NCBI GenBank assembly: GCA_018332375.1
Contig: BOPV01000001.1
Location: 3,410,001 to 3,474,000 of the forward strand
DNA: 64,000 bases
Direction of reading: 5' to 3'
DNA from: Roseiterribacter gracilis
GTDB lineage: Bacteria > Pseudomonadota > Alphaproteobacteria > BOG-932 > Roseiterribacteraceae
How positions within the stretch are numbered: the stretch's first letter is position 1; each line of letters begins with the position of its first letter. Shown one piece after another: positions 34,518 to 43,703 of this stretch. The notes beneath the pieces are model-generated. The model saw only the letters and a list, made by a program, of their open reading frames with translations, was not told the DNA's origin and ran no database searches. Made by a program: the position numbers and the translations under genes.

Positions 34518-35717
34518 TTGCTGAGCGAGCCACGCGCCGCGCAAGCGGGCGACGACATACGCAGTGCGCTACCGGACGACTGGCAACGCGCGACTCTGCT
34601 TGGCCGTATCGATCTCGGCCATGGGCCGACGCCGGTTCTTTTGCGCGACGGCGAGCTCGCCGATCTGTCGCATGCGGCGCCGACGATTTCTCAATTGCTC
34701 AACCGGTTCGAACCGGGCGCGGCACTGCCCGCCGGCACGCCTCTCGGTGCGCTCGATCGGTTGGGATTGGCGCCAGCATGGCAACAGCCGGATGCGTTGC
34801 CGCGATTGCTCGCGCCGGTCGATCTTCATTGCATCAAAGCAGCCGGCGTCACCTTTGCCGTGTCGGCGTTGGAGCGCGTCATCGAAGAACGCGCGCGCGG
34901 CGACGCCGGCGCGGCGCAATCGATCCGCGAAGCATTGGCCGAGCGCGTCGGCGCCGATCTCAGCCGCATCAAGCCGGGGTCGGAGCAGGCGGAAAAGCTC
35001 AAGCAGGCACTGATTTCTGACGGGTTGTGGTCGCAATATCTCGAAGTTGCGATCGGACCCGACGCGGAGATCTTCACCAAAGCGCCGATCCTGTCGTCGG
35101 TCGGTTGGGGCGATCATGTCGGCGTGCGCGCCGACAGTTCGTGGAACAATCCCGAACCAGAAGTGGTGGTGATCTGCGACGGGCACGGGCGCGTCCGCGG
35201 TGCGACGTTGGGCAACGACGTCAATCTGCGCGACTTCGAAGGGCGCAGCGCGTTGCTGCTGGCGAAAGCAAAGGACAACAACGCGTCCTGCGCGATCGGC
35301 CCGTTCATCCGCCTGTTCGACAAGGACTTTACGATTGACGATGTGCGCCGCGCCGAGGTCGAGCTGCGCGTCGAAGGCGAGGACGGATTCCGTCTGCGCG
35401 GCAGCAGCAACATGGCCAAGATCAGCCGCGATCCGCTTGATCTTGCGGCCCAGGCGTTCGGCGCAAATCACCAATATCCAGATGGGTTTGCGCTGTTTCT
35501 CGGCACCATGTTCGCGCCCATCGAAGATCGCGATGCGCCGGGCCGCGGCTTCACGCACAAACCGGGCGATCACGTCACGGTGGCGTCGCCGCGCCTTGGC
35601 GCGCTCAGCAATCGCGTCACCTTCTGCAGCGACGCGCCGCCGTGGCGCTTCGGCGTCGCGTCTTTGATGACCAACCTCGCGCAGCGCGGTCTGTTGGCTG
35701 CGCCCGCCGGAAATTGA
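34518..35717 (+). CDS. xylX: 2-keto-3-deoxy-D-xylonate dehydratase (FAH superfamily)
   Basis: 399 residues from a TTG at 34518, with GGGAGG seven bases before it. The C-terminal fumarylacetoacetate hydrolase-like domain has metal-site style motifs (WNNPEPEVVVICDGHGRV, LGNDVNLRDFEG) and CAIGPFIRLFD. In the Weimberg pathway this enzyme dehydrates 2-keto-3-deoxy-xylonate to 2-oxoglutarate semialdehyde. The order X-A-B-C-D here equals the Caulobacter xyl operon, which strengthens the call. The stop is one base before xylA. It could act on 2-keto-3-deoxy-L-arabinonate too, which is the same compound in that pathway. Confidence 0.87.
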   Translation: MLSEPRAAQAGDDIRSALPDDWQRATLLGRIDLGHGPTPVLLRDGELADLSHAAPTISQLLNRFEPGAALPAGTPLGALDRLGLAPAWQQPDALPRLLAPVDLHCIKAAGVTFAVSALERVIEERARGDAGAAQSIREALAERVGADLSRIKPGSEQAEKLKQALISDGLWSQYLEVAIGPDAEIFTKAPILSSVGWGDHVGVRADSSWNNPEPEVVVICDGHGRVRGATLGNDVNLRDFEGRSALLLAKAKDNNASCAIGPFIRLFDKDFTIDDVRRAEVELRVEGEDGFRLRGSSNMAKISRDPLDLAAQAFGANHQYPDGFALFLGTMFAPIEDRDAPGRGFTHKPGDHVTVASPRLGALSNRVTFCSDAPPWRFGVASLMTNLAQRGLLAAPAGN

Positions 35718-35718
35718 C

Positions 35719-37155
35719 ATGAGCCAAACTGTGACCCTGGCGCACTATGTTGACGGTAAGCGTGTCGACGCCGCCGCGACCCTGCCCAGTCTGAATCCAT
35801 CCGACACGTCGGATATTGTCGCGCTGATGCCCGATGGCGACGCGTCCGTTGTCGCGCTTGCGGTTGACGCAGCGCGGCGTGCTTTTCCCGGCTGGTCGGC
35901 AACGACGCCGGAACAGCGCTTCGACATTCTCGATCGCGCCGGCGATTTGATCCTGACGCGGCGCGACGTACTGGGACGATTGTTGTCGCGTGAAGAAGGC
36001 AAGACGCTCGCCGAAGGAACCGGCGAAGTCGTACGCGCCGGGCGCATCTTCAAATTCTTCGCCGGTGAAGCGTTGCGCAATGCAGGCCGGTTTCTGGATT
36101 CGGTGCGACCGGGTGTCGAAGTCACGGCGATCCGGGAAGCGGTCGGCGTCTTCGGCCTGATTACGCCGTGGAATTTCCCGATCGCAATCCCGGTCTGGAA
36201 AACTGCACCGGCATTGGCCTTCGGCAATACGGTGGTGCTGAAACCGTCGGAATTGACGCCCGCCATGGCAAGCGCGCTGGCCGATATCCTGCACGAAGCG
36301 GGTTTGCCCGCAGGTGTGTTCAATCTCGTCTTCGGAACCGGCGCCGCCGGCGCGGCACTGTGCGCGCATGCCGACGTCGATGGTTTGTCGTTTACCGGTT
36401 CGCAAGCGACCGGTGCGCGCGTGGCAACCGCTGCCGCTGCGCGACAGGCGCGCGTGCAGCTCGAGATGGGCGGCAAGAATCCGCTGGTCATTCTGGCCGA
36501 CGCCGATCTCGATCGCGCCGTGATGTGCGCGCTTGACGGTGCGTTTTTCGCGTCGGGCCAACGCTGCACCGCGTCGAGCCGCTTGATCGTCGAAGACGCG
36601 ATCCACGATCGTTTCGTCGACACGCTTGCGGCGCGCGCTGCCGCGTTGAAGGTCGGTGACGCGCTGGATACGGCGACGCAGATCGGCCCGCTGGTCAGCC
36701 AAGCCCAGCTCGACAAGGTGCAATCCTATCTCGACGTGGCACCGCGCGAAGGGGGGCGCGTGCTGGCGACGGGCGCGGTGCCGGGAAAGGGCGGCTATTA
36801 CTTGGCGCCGACCGTGGTTGCCGACACCACGCTCGCGATGCGCGTCAATCGCGAGGAAATTTTCGGACCGGTAGCCAGCGTCATTCGCGTATCCGGCTTC
36901 GACGCCGCACTTGCCGCTGCCAATGACGGCGCATTTGGCTTGTCGGCCGGGATTGTCACCCAATCGCTGCATGCCGCGCAGCAATTCCGCCGCCGTGTTC
37001 GTGCCGGAATGGTGATGGTCAATCTGCCGACTGCGGGCGTCGACTATCACGTGCCGTTCGGAGGCACGCGCAAATCAAGTTACGGCCAGCGCGAGCAAGG
37101 CTTCGCGGCCGTCGATTTCTACACGCAATACAAGACGATCTACTCCTGGGCCTGA
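35719..37155 (+). CDS. xylA: 2-oxoglutarate semialdehyde dehydrogenase
   Basis: 478 residues, NAD(P)-dependent aldehyde dehydrogenase fold. The catalytic residues are E249 in QLEMGGKNP and C283 in SGQRCTASS; the cofactor site includes ITPWNFPIAIP and FTGSQATG. It oxidises the semialdehyde made by XylX to 2-oxoglutarate, the last Weimberg step. The symbol follows Caulobacter usage and must not be confused with xylose isomerase, also called XylA in enteric bacteria. Position between xylX and xylB supports the assignment. Confidence 0.9.
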   Translation: MSQTVTLAHYVDGKRVDAAATLPSLNPSDTSDIVALMPDGDASVVALAVDAARRAFPGWSATTPEQRFDILDRAGDLILTRRDVLGRLLSREEGKTLAEGTGEVVRAGRIFKFFAGEALRNAGRFLDSVRPGVEVTAIREAVGVFGLITPWNFPIAIPVWKTAPALAFGNTVVLKPSELTPAMASALADILHEAGLPAGVFNLVFGTGAAGAALCAHADVDGLSFTGSQATGARVATAAAARQARVQLEMGGKNPLVILADADLDRAVMCALDGAFFASGQRCTASSRLIVEDAIHDRFVDTLAARAAALKVGDALDTATQIGPLVSQAQLDKVQSYLDVAPREGGRVLATGAVPGKGGYYLAPTVVADTTLAMRVNREEIFGPVASVIRVSGFDAALAAANDGAFGLSAGIVTQSLHAAQQFRRRVRAGMVMVNLPTAGVDYHVPFGGTRKSSYGQREQGFAAVDFYTQYKTIYSWA

Positions 37156-37159
37156 TGCG

Positions 37160-37921
37160 ATGAACCACGCCAATTATCCAAGTCTGAGCGGCAAGCGCGT
37201 CGTGGTCACCGGCGGAGGCAGCGGCATCGGCGCTGCGATCGTCGAAGCGTTTGCGCGCCAAGACGCGCAGGTCTTCTTTCTCGACGTCGCGGAAGAGGAT
37301 TCGCGCGCGCTGGTCGAGCGCCTGGCGCAAATGCCGACGCCGCCCGTGTTCTATCGTTGCGACTTGACCGATCTCGACGCGGCGCGCGCATGCCTGGATG
37401 CGATCATCGAACAGCATGGTTCGGTCGACGTGTTGGTGAACAACGCCGCCAACGACGACCGTCACCGCGTCGATGAGGTCACGCCGTCTTATTGGGACGA
37501 GCGGATCGCGGTGAATTTGAAGCACTATTTCTTCTGCGCGCAGACTGTGGCGCCCGGGATGCGCGCCAATAGCGGCGGTGCGATCATCAATCTCGGTTCG
37601 GTGTCGTGGCATTTGGCCTTGCCCGATCTTGCCATCTACCAGACCGCGAAAGCGGGTATCGAAGGCATGACACGCGCGCTGGCGCGCGATCTGGGCGAAG
37701 ACAAGATCCGCGTCACCTGCGTCGTGCCCGGCGGCGTTCGCACGCCGCGCCAGACGTTGCTGTGGCACAACCCCGCCGAAGAAGCGCGCATGCTGGCGCA
37801 GCAATGTCTGAAAGAGCGGGTCGAGCCGTCGCACGTCGCGTCGATGATTCTGTTTCTGGCGTCGGACGATGGGCGCATGTGCACCGGCCACGAATATTTC
37901 GTCGACGCGGGCTGGCGATGA
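37160..37921 (+). CDS. xylB: D-xylose 1-dehydrogenase (short-chain dehydrogenase)
   Basis: 253 residues. Rossmann glycine motif VVVTGGGSGIGAAI, VNNAANDDRHRVDEV around the structural Asn, and the catalytic Ser/Tyr/Lys set in NLGSVSW and IYQTAKAG. The NDDRH string is a feature I associate with Caulobacter XylB. It oxidises D-xylose to xylonolactone with NAD. Its stop overlaps the xylC start by four bases (ATGA). Confidence 0.9.
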   Translation: MNHANYPSLSGKRVVVTGGGSGIGAAIVEAFARQDAQVFFLDVAEEDSRALVERLAQMPTPPVFYRCDLTDLDAARACLDAIIEQHGSVDVLVNNAANDDRHRVDEVTPSYWDERIAVNLKHYFFCAQTVAPGMRANSGGAIINLGSVSWHLALPDLAIYQTAKAGIEGMTRALARDLGEDKIRVTCVVPGGVRTPRQTLLWHNPAEEARMLAQQCLKERVEPSHVASMILFLASDDGRMCTGHEYFVDAGWR

Positions 37922-38805
37922 ACGACCTGGCCGCCGACGAGCTCACTTGCGTCTGGTCGGTTGCGGCGCACCTCGGCGAAGGTCCGTTCTGGTCCGCGTC
38001 GGCGCGTGCGCTTTGGTTCGTCGACATCAAGCAGCGCCAGGTCCATTGCTTTCATCCCGCAACCGCGTTGCAGGAAAGCTGGAACGCACCGGATCAGCCG
38101 GGATTTGTCTTGCCGATGCAGGGCGACACGCTGGTCGTCGGCATGCCGCGACGCCTGTGCCGCTTCGATCCCGTGGATGGCAGCTTCACCGATCTTGTGG
38201 CGGTCGAATCCAACCTGCCGCGCAACCGGCTCAATGACGGGTTCGTCGATGCGGCGGGGCGTTTGTGGTTCGGCTCGATGGATGATGCCGAAGAAGCGCC
38301 GACCGGCGCGCTCTATCGCTGGGACGGCAGTGGTGCGCCGCTGCGCCAGGATGACGGCATCATTATCACCAACGGCCCCGCGACCAGCCCCGACGGCACG
38401 GTTCTCTATCACACCGACACGTTGGAGCGGACGGTCTACGCGTTTGATCTCGGGTCGAACGGCATGCTCGCCAACAAGCGCGTCTTCGTGCGCATCGAAG
38501 ACGAGGCAGGCTATCCCGATGGGATGGCGGTCGACGCCGATGGGCGCGTCTGGATTGCGCTGTTCGGCGGCTGGGGCATTCGTTGCTACGCGCCGTCCGG
38601 CAAGCTGCTGCGCTTCGTGCGTTTCCCCTGCGCCAACGTCACCAAACTGACCTTCGGCGACGACGATTTGCGCACCATCTACGCGACCACCGCGCGCAAA
38701 GGGTTGGATGACGCGGCGCGCCTGGCGCAGCCGCTTGCGGGTGGGCTGTTCGCCTTCCGCAGCGATCGTCCAGGTTTGCCGCAAGCAGAGGTCGCCCATG
38801 GCTGA
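37918..38805 (+). CDS. xylC: Xylonolactonase, SMP-30/gluconolactonase family
   Basis: 295 residues from the ATG at 37918; the upstream extension lies inside xylB. The six-bladed SMP-30 propeller shows the metal-site residues: the Glu of HLGEGPFWS, the Asn of NRLNDGFVDAAGRLWFG, ITNGPATSPDG and the Asp of YPDGMAVDADGRVW. It hydrolyses D-xylono-lactone to xylonate after XylB. The family also includes gluconolactonases, so the substrate rests on operon context. It overlaps xylD by eight bases. Confidence 0.9.
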   Translation: MNDLAADELTCVWSVAAHLGEGPFWSASARALWFVDIKQRQVHCFHPATALQESWNAPDQPGFVLPMQGDTLVVGMPRRLCRFDPVDGSFTDLVAVESNLPRNRLNDGFVDAAGRLWFGSMDDAEEAPTGALYRWDGSGAPLRQDDGIIITNGPATSPDGTVLYHTDTLERTVYAFDLGSNGMLANKRVFVRIEDEAGYPDGMAVDADGRVWIALFGGWGIRCYAPSGKLLRFVRFPCANVTKLTFGDDDLRTIYATTARKGLDDAARLAQPLAGGLFAFRSDRPGLPQAEVAHG

Positions 38806-40564
38806 GCGGCGTTTCCGTTCGCGCGACTGGTTCGACAGCGACCGGATCGACATGACTGCGCTCTATCTCGAGCGTTTCATGAATTACGGGCTGACGCCCG
38901 ACGAGCTGCGATCCGGCAAGCCGATCATTGGCATCGCGCAGAGTGGCAGCGACCTGTCGCCGTGCAACCGGATTCACGTCGAGCTGGCAAAGCGGGTGCG
39001 CGACGGCATTCGCGACGCGGGCGGCGTACCGATGGAATTTCCCGTCCATCCGATCTTCGAGAATTGCCGTCGCCCGACCGCGGCGCTCGATCGCAATCTC
39101 GCCTATCTCGGCCTGGTCGAAATTCTGCACGGCTATCCGATCGACGCGGTCGTGCTTACCACCGGTTGCGACAAGACTACGCCCGCCGGTGTGATGGCGG
39201 CGTCGACGGTCGATATTCCCGCCATCGTTCTGTCGGGCGGTCCGATGCTCGATGGCTGGTTCGAAGGCGAGCTGGTCGGGTCGGGCACGGTGATTTGGAA
39301 AGCGCGCCGTCGTCTGGCGGCGGGCGAAATCACGGAAGAAGAATTTCTCGCACTCGCCGCCGCATCGGCGCCGTCGGCCGGTCACTGCAACACGATGGGC
39401 ACCGCATCGACGATGAACGCGGTCGCCGAAGCGCTGGGTCTGTCCTTGCCCGGTTGCGCCGCGATCCCCGCGCCCTATCGCGAGCGCGGGCAGATGGCCT
39501 ATGCGACCGGCCGGCGCATCGTCGAGATGGCCTACGAAGATCTGCGCCCGTCGCGAATCCTGACGCGCGACTCGTTTTTGAACGCGATCACCGTGACGGC
39601 CGCGATCGGCGGCTCGACCAACGCGCAGCCGCATATCGTTGCGATGGCGCGCCATGCCGGTGTCGAGCTGCGCGACGAAGATTGGAGCCTGTACGGCTAC
39701 GACGTGCCGCTGCTGGTCAACATGCAGCCAGCGGGAAAATATCTCAGCGAACGGTTCCACCGTGCCGGCGGTGTGCCGGCTGCGATGTGGGAATTGCTGC
39801 AGGCGGGCAAGTTGCGCGGCGGCTGCGCCACCGTCACCGGCCGCAGCGTCGCCGACAATCTGCAGGGCCGCGAAAGCACCGATCGCGAAATTATCGCGCG
39901 CTACGACCAGCCGCTGAAAGAACGCGCCGGGTTTCTGGTGCTCAAAGGCAATCTGTTCGACTTCGCGATCATGAAGACCAGCGTGATCTCGGACGAGTTT
40001 CGCCAGCGCTATCTGCGCGATCCGGCCCGGCCCGGCACGTTCGAAGGCCGCGCCATCGTGTTCGACGGGCCCGACGACTATCACCACCGCATCAACGATC
40101 CCGCGCTCAACATCGACGAGAGTTGCATTCTCGTCGTGCGGGGCGCGGGGCCGTTGGGTTTTCCCGGCTCGGCCGAAGTCGTCAACATGCAGCCGCCCGA
40201 CGCCCTGTTGAAGCGCGGTGTCCGCAGTCTGCCGACGATCGGCGACGGACGGCAGTCAGGTACGTCGGACAGCCCGTCGATCCTGAACGCATCGCCCGAA
40301 AGCGCGGCGGGCGGTGGGCTTGCGTGGGTGCGCACCGGCGACACGATCCGCATCGATCTCGACGCCGGGCGTTGCGACATGCTGGTTGCCGACGACGAGA
40401 TTGCACGCCGCAAACAACAAGGCGTGCCGCCGACACCGCCCAGCAAGACGCCGTGGCAAGAACTCTATCGCGCGACGGTCGGCCAGCTTTCGACCGGCGC
40501 CTGTCTCGAATCCGCGGTCGACTATCGCGGCACCGCTGCGGAGACGCCCCGACACAATCACTGA
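38798..40564 (+). CDS. xylD: D-xylonate dehydratase, IlvD/Edd family
   Basis: 588 residues, the length typical of sugar-acid dehydratases. Iron-sulfur ligands are in VVLTTGCDKTTPAG and SAGHCNTMGTAST, with further family blocks AIGGSTNAQPH and GRQSGTSDSPSILN. It converts D-xylonate to 2-keto-3-deoxy-xylonate, the step before XylX. Similar enzymes act on arabonate or gluconate; the intact X-A-B-C-D order makes xylonate the best choice. It is an oxygen-sensitive cytoplasmic enzyme by family. Confidence 0.92.
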   Translation: MAERRFRSRDWFDSDRIDMTALYLERFMNYGLTPDELRSGKPIIGIAQSGSDLSPCNRIHVELAKRVRDGIRDAGGVPMEFPVHPIFENCRRPTAALDRNLAYLGLVEILHGYPIDAVVLTTGCDKTTPAGVMAASTVDIPAIVLSGGPMLDGWFEGELVGSGTVIWKARRRLAAGEITEEEFLALAAASAPSAGHCNTMGTASTMNAVAEALGLSLPGCAAIPAPYRERGQMAYATGRRIVEMAYEDLRPSRILTRDSFLNAITVTAAIGGSTNAQPHIVAMARHAGVELRDEDWSLYGYDVPLLVNMQPAGKYLSERFHRAGGVPAAMWELLQAGKLRGGCATVTGRSVADNLQGRESTDREIIARYDQPLKERAGFLVLKGNLFDFAIMKTSVISDEFRQRYLRDPARPGTFEGRAIVFDGPDDYHHRINDPALNIDESCILVVRGAGPLGFPGSAEVVNMQPPDALLKRGVRSLPTIGDGRQSGTSDSPSILNASPESAAGGGLAWVRTGDTIRIDLDAGRCDMLVADDEIARRKQQGVPPTPPSKTPWQELYRATVGQLSTGACLESAVDYRGTAAETPRHNH

Positions 40565-40622
40565 CGAAACGCGCGAAGGCGGGAACAACCCGTCACGCGC
40601 ACGGCGCTGGGAGGCGCGCAAG

Positions 40623-42080
40623 ATGGCAAAGCAAGGTGGTTTCCCGCTCGTCGCGGGCCTGACATTGATCGCAACGTTGGGCGGTCTGTTGTTCGGCTAC
40701 GACACGGCGGTTATTTCGGGCGCGATCGGTGCGATCGACGCCAACTTCATCGATCCGTTGAACTTGCCTGAAACGCAGCGCCTCAGCCTGTCGGGCTTCA
40801 CCATTGCCAGCGCATTGTTCGGCTGCATCGTCGGCGGCGCGGTTGCAGGGTGGGTCGCGGACCGGTTCGGCCGCCGCGTCGGCTTGATCGTTGCCGCGGT
40901 GTTTTTCCTGGTCGGCACGTTGGGTTCGGCGGTGCCGGAATTGGGTCTCGGTCCAATCGGCGGCATGGGTCCCGACGCGCTGACGCCGTTCAACATCTAC
41001 CGCATCATCGGCGGTATCGGCGTCGGCCTCGCGTCGCTTCTTTCGCCGCTCTACATCGCAGAAATCGCGCCCAAAGAGGTGCGCGGCAAACTCGTCTCGT
41101 TGAATCAGATCGCCATCGTCGTCGGCATGGTCGGCGTCTATTTCGTCAATTGGGCGATCGCGCAGCTGGGTGACGAACAATGGCTGCGCACGGTCGGCTG
41201 GCGCTGGATGTTCGCGTCGGAAGCGGTGCCGTCGCTGTTGTTCCTGGGTCTGCTGCTGTTCGTGCCCGACACGCCGCGCTGGTTGGTGATGAAAGGGCGT
41301 ACGCAAGAAGCGCTGGGTGTGCTGCGCCGTCTCGATACGGAAGCTGACTCGCCCGCAATCCTGGCCGAGATCGAACAAAGCCTGGTCGTGCGCGGCGACC
41401 GGCTATTCGCCTTCGGCGCGCTTGTCATCGTCGTCGGCATCATGCTGTCGGTGTTTCAGCAACTGATCGGCATCAACGCGGTGCTCTACTACGCGCCGTT
41501 GATGTTCAAGAATATGGGCGCCACCACCGACAGCGCGCTGCTGCAGACCGTGATCGTCGGCATCGCCAATGTCGGCTTCACCGTCGTCGCCATGTACACG
41601 GTCGACCGATTCGGCCGCCGGCCGCTGATGATACTGGGCGCCGCCATCATGGCCGTGGCGATGCTGGTGCTGGGATGTCTGTTCGCAGGCAATGCACTGG
41701 GACTCGGCGCGCTGCTGGCGATGATCCTTTACATCGCGGGCTTCGCGCTTTCGTGGGGACCGGTCACCTGGGTGTTGTTGTCGGAGATCTTCCCCAACAG
41801 CATCAAAGGCAAAGCGATGGCGATCGCAGTTGCGGCGCAATGGATCGCCAATCTCGTCGTGTCCTGGTCGTTCAAAGTGCTCGACGGCAACTCGTATCTC
41901 AACGCGCAGTTCAATCACGGTTTCGCCTATTGGCTCTACGCCGCGATGAGTGTGCTGGCCGGTCTGTTCGTCTGGCGCTACGTGCCCGAAACCAAAGGCT
42001 GCAGCCTGGAAGAGATTCAACGTCTGTGGTTCGGCAAGCGGGCCGCCGCAGCCGATGCGTTGAACCCGGCCAAGGTTTGA
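40623..42080 (+). CDS. MFS sugar:proton symporter, probable D-xylose importer
   Basis: 485 residues from the ATG at 40623, behind GGGAGG. Twelve membrane segments and all sugar-porter signatures are visible: GGLLFGYDTAVISGAIGA in helix 1, RFGRR after helix 2, IAEIAPKEVRGKL, FQQLIGINAVLYYAP in helix 7, DRFGRRPLM, and PETKG near the C-terminus. It matches the XylE/GalP group and stands at the end of the xyl operon, so D-xylose uptake is likely. In Caulobacter a MFS gene called xylE is also near xylXABCD. A terminator follows. Confidence 0.9.
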   Translation: MAKQGGFPLVAGLTLIATLGGLLFGYDTAVISGAIGAIDANFIDPLNLPETQRLSLSGFTIASALFGCIVGGAVAGWVADRFGRRVGLIVAAVFFLVGTLGSAVPELGLGPIGGMGPDALTPFNIYRIIGGIGVGLASLLSPLYIAEIAPKEVRGKLVSLNQIAIVVGMVGVYFVNWAIAQLGDEQWLRTVGWRWMFASEAVPSLLFLGLLLFVPDTPRWLVMKGRTQEALGVLRRLDTEADSPAILAEIEQSLVVRGDRLFAFGALVIVVGIMLSVFQQLIGINAVLYYAPLMFKNMGATTDSALLQTVIVGIANVGFTVVAMYTVDRFGRRPLMILGAAIMAVAMLVLGCLFAGNALGLGALLAMILYIAGFALSWGPVTWVLLSEIFPNSIKGKAMAIAVAAQWIANLVVSWSFKVLDGNSYLNAQFNHGFAYWLYAAMSVLAGLFVWRYVPETKGCSLEEIQRLWFGKRAAAADALNPAKV

Positions 42081-42123
42081 AATTCCCAGGGCGTGCGCTG
42101 CCGTCCTGGCGCGCGCCAACCTT

Positions 42124-42156
42124 GCGGCGGTGACTGACTGGTCACCGCCGCTTTTT
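42124..42156 (+). terminator. Rho-independent terminator of the xyl operon
   Basis: A perfect 11-base stem (GCGGCGGTGAC / GTCACCGCCGC) with a six-base loop, followed by five T residues at 42152-42156. It lies 43 bases after the symporter stop and just 14 bases before the GH51 start, so GH51 must rely on readthrough or a promoter overlapping the terminator. Confidence 0.92.
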
Positions 42157-42170
42157 ATGCGGAGCGGCTG

Positions 42171-43703
42171 ATGTTCAAGCTGATGCTCGTTCTGTTGGCT
42201 CTCGGCGTGCCGGCTTCGGCCGAGACGATGCACGCCGATCTCGTGCTGCACACGGATCGGCCCGGCGCCGTGATCGATCCCAATTTGCACGGGCAGTTCG
42301 CCGAGCATCTCGGTGAAGGCATGTATGGCGGCTTGTGGGTCGGCGAGACCTCGCTGATCCCCAATACGCGCGGCTTTCGCAACGACGTCGTCGCGGCGTT
42401 GCGCGACCTGGGCGTGCCGGTGGTGCGTTGGCCCGGCGGCTGCTTTGCCGATCAGTATCATTGGCGCGACGGGATCGGTCCGCGCGACCAGCGTCCGGTG
42501 CGAATCAACACGAGCTGGGGCGGCGTCGAAGAATCCAACGCAGTCGGCATTCATGAATTCATGGATCTCGCCGAACAGCTCGGCGCCAAGACCTACGTCA
42601 ACGGCAATGTCGGCACCGGCACGCCGCGGGAGATGCAGGACTGGATCGAATATATGACGTCGGATGCGCCGAACGGCACGCTGGCGCAGGAACGGCGCGC
42701 CAACGGACGCGACAAGCCCTGGCGCGTCGACTATGTCGCGCTGGGCAACGAGCTGTGGGAATGCGGCGGCAATATGCGGCCGGAATTCTACGCCGACCTC
42801 TATCACCAGTTCGCGACCTTTGTGAAAACCAAGGACGGTAACGGACCCAAGAAAATCGCGGCCGGCGGATATGGCGACAATGTGCGCTGGAACGAGGTTC
42901 TTCTGCGCAGCAACAAGAAGGACATCGACGCGATCACGATGCACCATTTCTCGTTGCCGACCGGCGATTGGAAGAAGAAGGGCCCCGCTACCGGTTTCGA
43001 CGAAGCGCATTGGATGTCGGTCCTGCGGCAGGCGCTGCAGATGGAGACGCTGATCGCAGCGCACAGCGCGATGATGGATCGCGTCGACCCGAACAAGAAG
43101 GTCGCGCTGTTCGTCGACGAATGGAGCAACTGGTACGATGTTGACCTAGGTACCAACCCAGGCTTCTTGCGCCAGCAAAATACGCTACGCGACGCAATCA
43201 GCGCCGCGATCGTGCTGAACATCTTTCATGCACATGCGGATCGTGTGCGCATGGCCAACATCACACAGATGGTGAACGTGCTGCAGGCCATGGTGCAGAC
43301 GGATGGCGCGCGCATGTTGCTGACGCCGACCTATCATGTCTTTCGCCTGTTCAAGCCGTTTCGCGGCGCGACGCAGATCCCAGTGACGAGGCAGGCGCCG
43401 CCCTATCGCTTTGGCAAAGACCAGATCCCGGCGCTACAGGCTGGCGCCGCGCGCACCGGCGATGGGCATGTTCAGCTGGCGCTGGTGAATCTCGACCCGC
43501 ATCGCGCCGCGCAGGTTGCGCTGCTCACCGACGCGAAAGAAGCGGCGGGTCAGATTCTAACCGCGGCAACGATGGATGCGCGCAACACGTTTGACGCGCC
43601 GGACATGGTGAAGCCTGCGCCGTTCACCGGTGCGAGGTTGGCGAAAGGCCGGTTGCTGCTTGATCTGCCGGCGAAGTCCGTTGTTGTGCTCGAGTTGCGC
43701 TGA
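42171..43703 (+). CDS. Exported alpha-L-arabinofuranosidase, GH51
   Basis: 510 residues with a short signal peptide (FKLMLVLLALGVPASA). The GH51 core shows GQFAEHLGEGMYGGLWVG, VVRWPGGCFADQYHWRDG, acid/base E194 in ALGNELWECGG, and nucleophile E317 in LFVDEWSNWYD. A C-terminal beta domain ends with KSVVVLELR. It removes arabinofuranosyl side chains from arabinoxylan, completing the set of debranching enzymes. Many GH51 enzymes are cytoplasmic; the leader here suggests export. Its stop codon directly abuts the stop of the convergent gene. Confidence 0.93.
   Translation: MFKLMLVLLALGVPASAETMHADLVLHTDRPGAVIDPNLHGQFAEHLGEGMYGGLWVGETSLIPNTRGFRNDVVAALRDLGVPVVRWPGGCFADQYHWRDGIGPRDQRPVRINTSWGGVEESNAVGIHEFMDLAEQLGAKTYVNGNVGTGTPREMQDWIEYMTSDAPNGTLAQERRANGRDKPWRVDYVALGNELWECGGNMRPEFYADLYHQFATFVKTKDGNGPKKIAAGGYGDNVRWNEVLLRSNKKDIDAITMHHFSLPTGDWKKKGPATGFDEAHWMSVLRQALQMETLIAAHSAMMDRVDPNKKVALFVDEWSNWYDVDLGTNPGFLRQQNTLRDAISAAIVLNIFHAHADRVRMANITQMVNVLQAMVQTDGARMLLTPTYHVFRLFKPFRGATQIPVTRQAPPYRFGKDQIPALQAGAARTGDGHVQLALVNLDPHRAAQVALLTDAKEAAGQILTAATMDARNTFDAPDMVKPAPFTGARLAKGRLLLDLPAKSVVVLELR

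Noticed and set aside
35719..37921. Xylose isomerase/xylulokinase pathway because of the names xylA and xylB
   Set aside because: The proteins are an aldehyde dehydrogenase and a short-chain dehydrogenase; the names follow Caulobacter usage for the Weimberg pathway.
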